The notes beneath the pieces are model-generated. The model saw only the letters and a program-made list of their open reading frames with translations. It searched no databases and was not told the DNA's origin. A DNA stretch of 64,000 nucleotides, taken from the NCBI RefSeq assembly GCF_013181195.1, contig NZ_SMZP01000009.1, positions 1 to 64,000 of the forward strand. Direction: 5' to 3'. Below are positions 32,461 through 40,735 of the stretch, piece by piece. The position numbers were made by a program, and so were the translations under genes. The first letter of the stretch is position 1. The number at the start of each line of letters is the position of its first letter. This stretch comes from Caulobacter sp. RHG1. GTDB lineage: Bacteria > Pseudomonadota > Alphaproteobacteria > Caulobacterales > Caulobacteraceae.

Positions 32461-33869
32461 ACGCCTTGACCTTCGACTCCGAAATCGCCCCGCTTCGCAA
32501 CCAGAGCCTCGAGCAACTGGACCGCGCCTCGCTCATCCATCCCTTCACCAATCTGCGAGCTTACGCGGCTGGCGACGCCGGCGATCCGCGCATCGTCACG
32601 GGCGGCAAGGGCGCCTGGATCCGCGATCAGAACGGACGCGAGATCCTGGACGCCTTCGCCGGGCTCTATTGCGTCAATGTCGGCTATGGGCGCACCGAGA
32701 TCGCCGACGCGATCGCCGAGCAGGCCCATAAGCTGGCCTACTATCACGCCTATGCCGGCTCCTCGAACGAGCCAGCGATCCGCCTGGCCGACAAGATGCT
32801 GTCGATGGCGCCAGCCGGCATGCAGCGGGTGTATTTCGGCCTGTCGGGATCGGACGCCAACGAGACCCAGGTCAAGCTGGTCTGGTACTACAACAACGTC
32901 CTGGGGCGACCCGAGAAGAAGAAGATCATCTCGCGTCGGCGCGGCTATCATGGCGGTACGATCATTTCGGGCGCGCTCACCGGCCTGAACGTCTATCACG
33001 CGGGCTTCGACCTGCCGTACGGCCCCATCCGCCACACCACCGCGCCTCACCACTATTGGGAAGCCGAAGCGGGCATGAGCGAACAAGAGTTTTCGGTGCG
33101 ATGCGCCGAGGACCTTGAGCGCATGATCCTGGAGGAAGGCCCCGACACTGTGGCCGCTTTCATCGGCGAGCCGGTGCTGGGCACTGGCGGCATCGTCCCG
33201 CCGCCGGCCGGCTACTGGGAAGCGATCCAGGCGGTGCTGCACAAATACGACATCCTGCTGATCGCCGACGAAGTGGTCACCGGCTTTGGCCGGATCGGCG
33301 CCAATTTCGGATCGGACGTCTATGGCATCCGGCCCGACCTGATCACCGTCGCCAAGGGCCTGACCAGCGCCTACCTGCCGCTGTCGGCGGTCATCGTCGG
33401 CGAGCGGGTGTGGGAAGTTCTGCAGAAGGGTCAGGATCACTATGGTCCGTTCTCGCACGGCTACACCTACTCGGCGCATCCAGTTTGCGCCGCGGCCGGC
33501 CTGGCCAACCTCGAGCTGATCGAGCGCGAAGACATCATGGGCAATGTGCAGTCGGTGGGACCTTACCTGCTGGAGTCGTTGCGCGCCGCCTTCGCCCATC
33601 ATCCTAAGGTGGGTGAAGTGCGCGGCGTGGGCATGCTGGCGGCCATCGAGTTCGTCGATGACAAGGACCGCAAGGTCCGGTTCGATCCGGCCGAAAAGAT
33701 TGGCGCGCGCGTCTCGGCGGCCTGCGCCGAGCGGGGCCTGTTGGCTCGCGGCATGCCCGGCGGCGATATCCTCGGTTTCGCCCCGCCGCTGGTGCTGACG
33801 CGCGACGACGTCGATACGATCGTCGCGCGCGTGGGCGGCGCCCTGGCCACCGTGTTTCCGAACGCCTAG
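32457..33869 (+). CDS. Class III (omega-) aminotransferase, DoeD/GABA-transaminase-like
   Basis: A 470-residue fold-type I PLP enzyme. The PLP lysine is K300 in TVAKGLTSAYLP, the cofactor aspartate is in LLIADEVVTGFGR, and the N-terminus carries FAGLYCVNVGYGR; the length is normal. Members transfer the terminal amino group of diamines, beta-alanine, GABA or 2,4-diaminobutyrate to pyruvate or 2-oxoglutarate. The GTG start overlaps the stop of the aldehyde dehydrogenase, which would oxidise its semialdehyde product. The DSD1-type lyase follows 9 bp later. High confidence for the family, low for the substrate. Confidence 0.9.
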   Translation: MNALTFDSEIAPLRNQSLEQLDRASLIHPFTNLRAYAAGDAGDPRIVTGGKGAWIRDQNGREILDAFAGLYCVNVGYGRTEIADAIAEQAHKLAYYHAYAGSSNEPAIRLADKMLSMAPAGMQRVYFGLSGSDANETQVKLVWYYNNVLGRPEKKKIISRRRGYHGGTIISGALTGLNVYHAGFDLPYGPIRHTTAPHHYWEAEAGMSEQEFSVRCAEDLERMILEEGPDTVAAFIGEPVLGTGGIVPPPAGYWEAIQAVLHKYDILLIADEVVTGFGRIGANFGSDVYGIRPDLITVAKGLTSAYLPLSAVIVGERVWEVLQKGQDHYGPFSHGYTYSAHPVCAAAGLANLELIEREDIMGNVQSVGPYLLESLRAAFAHHPKVGEVRGVGMLAAIEFVDDKDRKVRFDPAEKIGARVSAACAERGLLARGMPGGDILGFAPPLVLTRDDVDTIVARVGGALATVFPNA

Positions 33870-33878
33870 GTCTGGACG

Positions 33879-35009
33879 ATGAGCGAAAGCCTGACGCAAC
33901 TGGATACGCCGTGCCTGATCCTGGATCAGGCGCGGCTGGACCGAAACCTGGCCCGCATGCGGCAGCAACTCGCGACCTGGCCGCAGGTGGTGTTTCGTCC
34001 GCATATGAAGACCGCCAAGTGTGTCGAAGTCGCGCGGCGGGCTTTGCCGGCTGGCGGCCCGATCATCGTATCGACCCTGCACGAGGCCGAGTACTTCTTC
34101 GATCACGGCTTCGACGACATTCTGTATGGCGTTGGTCTGGCTATCGACAAGCTGCCGCGCATCGCCCGCCTGGCGGCGCGATCGGCTCGGCTGACCGTGA
34201 TCCTCGACAATGTCGTCACCGCCCAGGCCCTAGGCGACTTCGTCCGTGAAAGCTGCTTGTCGATCAGGGCGCTGATCGAGATCGACACCGACGGTCATCG
34301 TAGCGGAGTCACGCCAGAGGCCGAGGCGCTGCTGGCGATCGGTCAGGTACTGCAAGCAGCGGGCATCCTGCATGGCGTCCTCACTCATGCGGGCGAGAGC
34401 TACAACGCTCGCAGTGAGCCCGAGCTGCACGCCTTCGCCGAGCTCGAGCGGTCGGGCGCCGTCCGCGCCGCCGAGCGGCTGCGCGAGGCGGGCCTGTCCG
34501 CCCCTGTGGTCAGCGTCGGCTCGACGCCGACCGCCTTGTTCGCCCAGGACCTTGCCGGCGTCACCGAGGTGCGGGCTGGCGTGTTCATGTTCCAGGACCT
34601 GGTGATGGCCGGGGTCGGCGTCTGCACGCCCGACGACCTGGCGTTGTCGGTGCTGACGACGGTGATCGGTCATCAGGCGGAAAAGGGCTGGGTGATCACC
34701 GACGCCGGCTGGATGGCGCTGTCGCGCGATCGCGGCACTGAACGCCAGCCGGTCGATCAAGGCTATGGCCTGGTCTGTGACATCGGGGGACGGCGGATCG
34801 GCGAGCTGATCGTGATCTCGGCCAACCAGGAACATGGGGTCATCGCCGACCGTCTCGGCGCGCCGATCAGTCCGGACGACTTTCCGGTCGGCACGCGCCT
34901 GCGCATCCTGCCCAATCACGCCTGCGCCACTGGCGCCCAGCACGCCAGCTATGTCGTGCTGGAAGATGGCGTGGTCATCGATCGATGGGCCCGCGAGCGG
35001 GGCTGGTGA
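33879..35009 (+). CDS. DSD1 / D-threonine-aldolase family PLP enzyme
   Basis: A 376-residue fold-type III PLP protein with an N-terminal alanine-racemase-like barrel (PLP lysine K44 in RPHMKTAKC, then DTDGHRSG) and a C-terminal domain ending in the metal-binding H347-x-C349 (LPNHACATG). Relatives are eukaryotic-type D-serine dehydratase, D-threo-3-hydroxyaspartate dehydratase, D-threonine aldolase and the beta-hydroxyaspartate aldolase BhcC. It therefore acts on a beta-hydroxy amino acid, cleaving or dehydrating it; which one is open. It is the third gene of the operon and ends at a strong terminator shared with the convergent reductase gene. Confidence 0.88.
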   Translation: MSESLTQLDTPCLILDQARLDRNLARMRQQLATWPQVVFRPHMKTAKCVEVARRALPAGGPIIVSTLHEAEYFFDHGFDDILYGVGLAIDKLPRIARLAARSARLTVILDNVVTAQALGDFVRESCLSIRALIEIDTDGHRSGVTPEAEALLAIGQVLQAAGILHGVLTHAGESYNARSEPELHAFAELERSGAVRAAERLREAGLSAPVVSVGSTPTALFAQDLAGVTEVRAGVFMFQDLVMAGVGVCTPDDLALSVLTTVIGHQAEKGWVITDAGWMALSRDRGTERQPVDQGYGLVCDIGGRRIGELIVISANQEHGVIADRLGAPISPDDFPVGTRLRILPNHACATGAQHASYVVLEDGVVIDRWARERGW

Positions 35010-35013
35010 CAAA

Positions 35014-35055
35014 GCCGCCTCGCGCCGTCCCAACGGCGGCGCGAGGCGGGCTTTT
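35014..35055 (+). terminator. Strong terminator between convergent operons
   Basis: GCCGCCTCGCGCCG (35014-35027) pairs with CGGCGCGAGGCGGGC (35037-35051, one bulged base), followed by TTTT. It lies between the DSD1-family stop (35009) and the reductase stop on the other strand (35057), and may serve both. Confidence 0.85.
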
Positions 35056-35056
35056 C

Positions 35057-36013
35057 CTAGATCTCGAAGGTCTGGATCAGCTTGGCGTCGATCGCCTTGC
35101 GCATCGCCAACTGCGCCATGGCCAGGTCCTGTAGACCCAGGCCGGTGCCGTCGAACAGGGTGATGTCCTGATCCGACACCCGTCCTGGCGCTTGGCCCAG
35201 AATGACGTCCCCCAAGGTGGTCAGCCCGCTCTCATGATCCGGAGCGCGCTGGCATTCGCCCAGCGTCCGCGCCTGGACGATCGAGTCCGCGAACAAGCTC
35301 GCCATCGCCAGAAGTTCGGCTGGCGTTTCGCCCTTGCCGGCGGTGTCGGCGCCCATGCAGGCAAAGTGGGTTCCGGGCTTGACCGCGCTGACATCGAACA
35401 ACGGCGTGGTGGCGCCAGTGATCGTGACGACGACATCGCTGGCCTTGACCAGGCCGTTGCTGGACGTGGCGACTTCCGCGCCGTTACCGATCGCAGCAGC
35501 CAGTTGAGCGGCGGCTTCGGGCGTGCGGTTCCACACCAGCACGCGGTCGAAGCGGCGAACAGCCAGAGCGGCCTTTGCGTGCCACAGGGCCTGTCCGCCA
35601 GCGCCGATGACGCCCAGAACCTTTGCGTCGCTGCGTGCCAGCACGTCGATCGACAAAGCCGCCGAGGCTGCGGTGCGCAAGGCGGTGATCACGTTGCCGC
35701 CGACCAGGGCGACAGGCTCGCCCGTCCGTGGGTTGGTCAGCACGACGGTCGATTGATGGCGCGCCATGCCAAGCTCGGTGTTGCCGGGCCAGTAGCCGCC
35801 GATCTTCAGGCCCAGCAGGTCATCGGCGCGATTGACGCCGGATTTGACGCCATAGACGCTGTTGGCGATGCCGGGGCGCTCGCGCACGACCGGGAAGTTG
35901 TCGGCGTCGCCCGCCGCCATCTGGGAGAACAGGCTGCGCATGCAGTCCAGGGCGTCCGCCGCGGTCAGCAGCTTTTCACAGGTCTTGTCGGAGACGAGCG
36001 TTACGTGGCTCAA
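35057..36013 (-). CDS. Ornithine cyclodeaminase / mu-crystallin family NAD(P)-dependent imine reductase
   Basis: A 318-residue protein with the family's split architecture: an N-terminal dimerisation/substrate domain (LLGLKIGGYWPGN, HQSTVVL) and a Rossmann domain with GVIGAGGQALWHAKAAL. Start: a TTG at 36013 overlaps the stop of the upstream DUF2817 gene (TTGA) and has GGAAG at normal spacing; upstream in-frame starts would lie inside that gene. Relatives include ornithine cyclodeaminase, alanine dehydrogenase, EutC of ectoine utilisation and iminosuccinate reductase BhcD. It likely reduces or oxidises an imine produced by a neighbouring PLP enzyme; the reaction is not decidable here. Confidence 0.87.
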   Translation of the reverse strand: MSHVTLVSDKTCEKLLTAADALDCMRSLFSQMAAGDADNFPVVRERPGIANSVYGVKSGVNRADDLLGLKIGGYWPGNTELGMARHQSTVVLTNPRTGEPVALVGGNVITALRTAASAALSIDVLARSDAKVLGVIGAGGQALWHAKAALAVRRFDRVLVWNRTPEAAAQLAAAIGNGAEVATSSNGLVKASDVVVTITGATTPLFDVSAVKPGTHFACMGADTAGKGETPAELLAMASLFADSIVQARTLGECQRAPDHESGLTTLGDVILGQAPGRVSDQDITLFDGTGLGLQDLAMAQLAMRKAIDAKLIQTFEI

Positions 36014-37107
36014 GACATCACTTCCTTCATTCCGTTCAAGGCCTGGCGGGCTATCTGGCGGGTGCGAAACAGCACCATCTCCTTCCACTCCTGAAACTCG
36101 GGGTAGAACTGTCGCCGCATGGCCAGGCGCGCGGCGCGGCCGATCTCGCTGTCGGGCTCGCCGTCGCCATAGGCGTGGTGCCAGTGATCCAGGCGGTAGG
36201 CCGCGCGACTGGCTTCTTGGTCGAAGGTGCCGAACTCCAGGCAGATATAGACGTACCGCCCATCGCCCCTCAGGCGCTCCCAGAACAGCTGAAGCGAGCC
36301 ATTGATCGGCACGGAGAACGAGGTGCCAAGCGCAGGGAAGGTGAGGGAAGGGCCGAACATGCCGACCGCGAGCGCGTGGCTCGCGGTGTCGGGTTCGTTC
36401 TCGGATTGAGCTTCGCCGTATCCAAAGGGACCAAGGCCGGTATGGATGTCGATCACGGTGACGAAGCGGCGGTCGGCCAAGCCGAAGTCGCGGGCGATGG
36501 CTTCGAGTGTCCGGCTAGCCGCCGCGGGACCAAAACCACCGAAGAACATGCCCCTGGGATCGACATATTGGCCGCTCTTGCGCGCGACTTGGAAGGCCAA
36601 CTCCCCGACCTTGGCGCGGTAGGCGGCCAAGGCCTCTTCAGCACTCGCCAAGGCCTCTGGCGCCAAGGTCTTGGGAAGGAGGTGAGCAGCTATGGCCTCG
36701 TAGCCGGGATTGGCCGGTATGCCCTTGTCAAAGTCGACGAAGTTCCGGTTGAGGTCGCAGCCTTCCTCGGTCACCCGACGATCCCAGGCGAAGCCATAGG
36801 GGTTCACCGCGTGTACGAGCAGCAGGGCTTGGTCCTTGTCTAGGTCGCATGCCAACATGAGGTCCAACTGCGCGCCAGAGCCGCAGTAACCCTCGACTCC
36901 ATGCACGCCGGATAGCACCACGAGGACGTCCTGGGCGTCTTTCGGACCAATCCACGCCACGTCGGTCGACAGCGCTTCGCCGGCCGGGCCGACAGCATTG
37001 CTGGGATAGCTTCGGCTGCCTGACTGGGCGGCGAGGCGAAAGTCGGCCCGCGCGGTTGCGTAGCTGTCGGGGAAGCAAGCCGCTGCCGCTTGAATGATGT
37101 CCGTCAT
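36010..37107 (-). CDS. DUF2817 protein, M14-like zinc carboxypeptidase/deacylase fold
   Basis: A 365-residue protein. Zinc-site motifs of the M14/AstE-ASPA superfamily are visible: SGVHGVEGYCGSG (H..E), DLNRNFVDF and VIDIHTG (second histidine). DUF2817 is largely uncharacterised; related AstE/ASPA/DoeB proteins remove acyl groups from amino acids. ATG 37107 is preferred because it starts just before the conserved region, though its ribosome site is weak; ATG 37152 is possible. It is coupled to the reductase gene by a TTGA overlap. I infer hydrolysis of an N-acyl or peptide-like amino-acid derivative feeding this cluster. Confidence 0.85.
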   Translation of the reverse strand: MTDIIQAAAACFPDSYATARADFRLAAQSGSRSYPSNAVGPAGEALSTDVAWIGPKDAQDVLVVLSGVHGVEGYCGSGAQLDLMLACDLDKDQALLLVHAVNPYGFAWDRRVTEEGCDLNRNFVDFDKGIPANPGYEAIAAHLLPKTLAPEALASAEEALAAYRAKVGELAFQVARKSGQYVDPRGMFFGGFGPAAASRTLEAIARDFGLADRRFVTVIDIHTGLGPFGYGEAQSENEPDTASHALAVGMFGPSLTFPALGTSFSVPINGSLQLFWERLRGDGRYVYICLEFGTFDQEASRAAYRLDHWHHAYGDGEPDSEIGRAARLAMRRQFYPEFQEWKEMVLFRTRQIARQALNGMKEVMS

Positions 37108-37283
37108 GATGTCGCTGCGTCTGCCAAGGCGTCGCCTATCATAGGCAGACATAGGGGTATGGCGTCGCCCGTGATGTCTTCACAGCGAAAGGACCCGCCG
37201 CAACGACGCAGGTCTGGACGTAGCTTCTTTCGCATGGAGCTGAGAGGCGACGCATCCGGGCAAAGCGATATCGCCGGTCTAGT

Positions 37284-38504
37284 TCACCCGGCCAGGATGG
37301 CCGGCGTTAGCCAGAGAGCGATGATCAGGAGCGCCAAGGCGGGAATGGACCACCAGGACACGCCTCGGATCGCTACGCTCCAGGCCGACCGAGAGCCAGC
37401 CTGGGCGGGCTGTAAGCGTGTGGCGTAGATCATTACGCCGGTGACCGAGAGCGCGGTCAGCCCCGCGCCAAACACAAACCAGATCAGCTTTGTGGCCAGG
37501 CCGCCAAACGTGCCGAAGTGCAGGGGGTCGGCCATCTCGGCTATCCGCTGGTGGGCGCTCAATTGATCGCCGACCACCTTCAAGGTCACGGCGTTTGAGA
37601 CCGGATCGACAAAGACCGCGTTGGCTTTCTCGGTGACAAGGGTCGTACCCGCCTCGCCCTGGAAACCGACCGCCTTCATGCCGGGGAACGGAAACAGCAC
37701 GCGGCTGACCGTCAGCTCTGGATAGGCGGTCGCGGCGCGGGCGGCCAGCCGGTCGAGATCCGCGCCCGACGGCTGGGGCAGGGCGATCTTGCGCTCGGCC
37801 TTGCTGACGGTCTGCAACGGCAGGGTTGGCGGGGCTGAGGCCCCGAGCAACTCGACCAGGTACCAGAGGCTGGTGACGACCACGAGGGCCACGAACCACA
37901 GGCTCCAGACCCCGAACAGCCGATGCAGGTCGCCGCTAGTTTTGCGCAGGGTCCCGCCGCGCGGACGCTTGAAGAAGCCCTTCCAGAACTTCTTGTAGGT
38001 GACGAGGCCAGTGATCAGCGAGGTCAGCAGCACGAAGGCCAGGCTGGTGACCAGCGGGATGCCGATCGCCACCGGCAGCATCAGCCGCCGGTGGAAGTCG
38101 CGCAGGAACCGCTCGATGCTGCCGAAGCCCGCCACGCGATTGACCTCGCCGGTGGCCGGGTCGAGCAGCACGCGCCTGCGGTGACCGTCGGCCGCCTTGA
38201 TCACCACCGTGGTGGCGAACCAGGGATCGGGACCGCGCTCCATCAGGTCGATGCGACCGCCAGGCACGGCGTTCAGCGCATTGTCGGCCAGGGTTCCCCA
38301 ACTGGCGCTCTGGCCTGCTGCGGGCGAGGCCCGCAGAGCCGGGTCGGCCAGCCAGTCCAGTTCGTTGGCGACGACGGCCAGGGTTCCCGACAGGCAGATG
38401 ATCGCCATGAACAGGGACAGTTTCAGTCCCAGCCAGGCGTGCACCCGCCACCAGCGCGACCGCGCCTTGGGCGCGCGCGCCGTCCCCGTCGTCGTCGCTT
38501 TCAT
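37284..38504 (-). CDS. PepSY-associated inner-membrane protein, putative siderophore/iron reductase
   Basis: A 406-residue membrane protein with about four strong hydrophobic segments (LFMAIICLSGTLAVVA near the N-terminus, LVTSLAFVLLTSLITGLVTY, FVALVVVTSLWYLVELLG, and one at the C-terminus) and large periplasmic parts. Histidines in RVHAWLGLK, DFHRRLMLP and DLHRLFGVW are typical haem ligands of the PepSY_TM family (PiuB, FsqB, FoxB types), which reduce or process ferric siderophores at the inner membrane. It lies 3 bp downstream of a siderophore receptor, clearly in the same operon, which supports that role. Confidence 0.87.
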   Translation of the reverse strand: MKATTTGTARAPKARSRWWRVHAWLGLKLSLFMAIICLSGTLAVVANELDWLADPALRASPAAGQSASWGTLADNALNAVPGGRIDLMERGPDPWFATTVVIKAADGHRRRVLLDPATGEVNRVAGFGSIERFLRDFHRRLMLPVAIGIPLVTSLAFVLLTSLITGLVTYKKFWKGFFKRPRGGTLRKTSGDLHRLFGVWSLWFVALVVVTSLWYLVELLGASAPPTLPLQTVSKAERKIALPQPSGADLDRLAARAATAYPELTVSRVLFPFPGMKAVGFQGEAGTTLVTEKANAVFVDPVSNAVTLKVVGDQLSAHQRIAEMADPLHFGTFGGLATKLIWFVFGAGLTALSVTGVMIYATRLQPAQAGSRSAWSVAIRGVSWWSIPALALLIIALWLTPAILAG

Positions 38505-38507
38505 CGG

Positions 38508-40613
38508 CTAGAAGCGATAGCCGGCGGTGAAGGCGAACTGCTGCGGATCGCCATAGCGGCAGGCGTTGACGCCGCCGGCCAGGCAGGCCGTGTATTTCTT
38601 GTCCAGCAGGTTGCGGGCGTTCAGCGCGAAGCGGTAAGGCCCTGGCGTCCATTCGACCAAGGCGTCGACCAGCGTGTAGGCCTTGTTGTCGAAGGTCGCG
38701 CCGACGATGTTGCTGGCGCCGATATAGCGCGCGCCTGCGCCGATCTTGACGTCCGACAGGCCCAGCCCGGCCAGGCGATAGTCGGCGAACACCGACAGGG
38801 TTTGACGCGGCACGAAGGTCGGGCGCTGGCCCTGCTCGCCCACGGTGTTCGAGCGGGTAATCTCCGGATCGAACCAGGCATAGGCCACCAGCAGGTTCAG
38901 GTCCTTGGCGACTTCGGCTTGGGCCTCGGCCTCGACGCCCCGGGTGCGGATCTCGCCAGTCTGGACGCTGAAGCCGGCGGGGCGGCCGGGCGTGTTGTCA
39001 GGGGTCAGGACGTTGGTCTGGGTCAGCTGATAGACCGCCGCGCTGAGCAGCAGCTTGGAGCCTGGCTTCTGGTAGCGCAGACCCGCCTCGATCTGCTCAC
39101 CCCGGCTGGGCACGAAGCTCTCACCGGCGAAGTCCGAGCCGATCTGCGGCGCGAACGAGCGGGCATAGCTGGCATAGGGCGCCAGGCCGTTGTCGCCGAC
39201 ATGCACGACGCCGGCGCGCCAGGTGAAGGCGTCGTTTTTCTGCTCGGTGTCGACGCCGGTGGCGCGCACGTGGGTGCGGTTACGGCTCCAGTCCTGACGG
39301 CCGCCCAGCACCACGATCCACTTGTCGTAGCGGATCTGGTCCTGGAAATAGACGCCGACCTGACGGCTGCGGACGTCGGCGCCGCGGTTGCGGCTCTGGC
39401 GGTTGTCCACGACCGGAACCGCGCCATAGACGGGGTTGTAGATGTTGATCGGCGTGATCGTGCCGTTCTGGAAGCGATCGTTGCGATAGGTCGGCACGTA
39501 GACGTCGACGCCGGCCATCAGCTCATGCGTCAGGGCGTCGGCGTTCAGTTCGTACTTCACGCGGGTGTCGGTCGACAGGGCCGTGGTCTTCTCGCGGCGA
39601 TAGCTGATGGTGCGGGTCAGATCGCCCGCGGCGGTCACCGCGCCGACCTGCAGGTAGTCCCAGTCCAGCTTGCCCTCGTAGTAGCGCAGGCTGTGCTCCA
39701 GCTTGAGGCCTTCAGAGAAATTGTGATTGAAGCGGTAGCCCAGGGTCCACTGGTCGGCGTCGTAGCGGTCGAAGCCGGGCTCGCCGACGAAGCGATCTCG
39801 AGCGATCGCGCCGCGCGGCAGGCCGGCGCCCGTGACCAACTGCACGCTGAGCGGGGCGGCGAAGTTCATGCGGATTTCCTGGTAGCTGCCCAGCAGCGTC
39901 AGGTCGGTGTCGGCGTCGATCTTCCAGGTCAAAGCCGGCGCGAAGAAGCGCTTGTCGTCCTTGATGTGGTCGACGTCGGTGTTGGAGCCGCGGACCAAGC
40001 CAGTCAGGCGCACGGCGACGCGGTCATTGATCGCGCCGGTGTAGTCGGCGGCCAGTTCCTTGCGCTCGAAGCTGCCGTACTGGGCGCGGATCTCGCCCGA
40101 GCGGGCAAACGAGGGACGCTTGCTGACGGCGTTGATCACGCCGCCCGGGCCGAGCTGCCCGTACAGCACCGAGTTGGCGCCGCGCAGCACTTCCAGGCGC
40201 TCCAGGGCGTAGGGCTCGATACCACCGCCATAGGTCGCGGCCTGGGGTTTGAGGCCGTCCAGCAGGATGCTGCCGTCGGCGGTGTTCACCGGGAAGCCGC
40301 GCAGATAGACGTTGTCGGCCGAGCGGGCGAAGCTGGCCGACTGGGTGACAAGACCGGGCGTGTAGCCCAGGCTTTCACTGATGGTCTTGGTGTTGACGGT
40401 CTCGATGAACGAAGCGTCGACGACGGACACCGATTGCGGCGTCTCGATCAGCAACGCGTCGGCCTTGCCGACGGCGACCCGATTGTTGACACGAGCGGTG
40501 ACGACCAACTGGCCGACCACGGTATCGGCTTCTAGGGGAGCGATCTCGGCGGCGGAGACAACGGCGGGGCACAGGGCGGCGATCGCCGCGCCCAGAAGCA
40601 ACAGGGTACGCAT
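38508..40613 (-). CDS. TonB-dependent siderophore receptor (with PepSY partner)
   Basis: A 701-residue outer-membrane receptor with a signal peptide (LLLLGAAIAALCPAVVSA), a ferric-siderophore-type plug (ETPQSVSVVD, YLRGFPVNTADGS, LGPGGVINAVSKRPSF) and a barrel ending in GYRF. There is no STN domain. ATG 40613 has AAGGAAT upstream. It shares long identical runs with the receptor at 13780-15891 (for example DALLIETPQSVSVVDASFIE and PLSVQLVTGAGLPRG), so the two are recent paralogues. The PepSY protein gene follows after 3 bp, giving an uptake-plus-reduction pair. The ligand is unknown. Confidence 0.93.
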   Translation of the reverse strand: MRTLLLLGAAIAALCPAVVSAAEIAPLEADTVVGQLVVTARVNNRVAVGKADALLIETPQSVSVVDASFIETVNTKTISESLGYTPGLVTQSASFARSADNVYLRGFPVNTADGSILLDGLKPQAATYGGGIEPYALERLEVLRGANSVLYGQLGPGGVINAVSKRPSFARSGEIRAQYGSFERKELAADYTGAINDRVAVRLTGLVRGSNTDVDHIKDDKRFFAPALTWKIDADTDLTLLGSYQEIRMNFAAPLSVQLVTGAGLPRGAIARDRFVGEPGFDRYDADQWTLGYRFNHNFSEGLKLEHSLRYYEGKLDWDYLQVGAVTAAGDLTRTISYRREKTTALSTDTRVKYELNADALTHELMAGVDVYVPTYRNDRFQNGTITPINIYNPVYGAVPVVDNRQSRNRGADVRSRQVGVYFQDQIRYDKWIVVLGGRQDWSRNRTHVRATGVDTEQKNDAFTWRAGVVHVGDNGLAPYASYARSFAPQIGSDFAGESFVPSRGEQIEAGLRYQKPGSKLLLSAAVYQLTQTNVLTPDNTPGRPAGFSVQTGEIRTRGVEAEAQAEVAKDLNLLVAYAWFDPEITRSNTVGEQGQRPTFVPRQTLSVFADYRLAGLGLSDVKIGAGARYIGASNIVGATFDNKAYTLVDALVEWTPGPYRFALNARNLLDKKYTACLAGGVNACRYGDPQQFAFTAGYRF

Positions 40614-40647
40614 AACATTCCTTTGTTTGCGGCTCTGTTACTGAGAG

Positions 40648-40663
40648 GCGTTATTATTTGCAA
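40648..40663 (-). promoter_or_regulatory. Possible Fur-type site upstream of the siderophore receptor
   Basis: The minus strand reads TTGCAAATAATAACGC, an AT-rich element reminiscent of half of an alphaproteobacterial Fur box, 35-50 bp upstream of the receptor start. Expected from function; the match is partial. Confidence 0.3.
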
Positions 40664-40735
40664 GATCGTGTGGCCGTTTCGGCATTGGCCGACCTGACGT
40701 GCTGGCTATGTTGCGTTCCGATGAGATCCAGGACC

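Noticed and set aside
37923..40535. 870-codon plus-strand open frame opposite the PepSY protein and siderophore receptor
   Set aside because: The minus strand encodes recognisable proteins over the same span; the reverse product is compositionally biased without motifs. A similar mirror frame opposes the first receptor (14410-16005).
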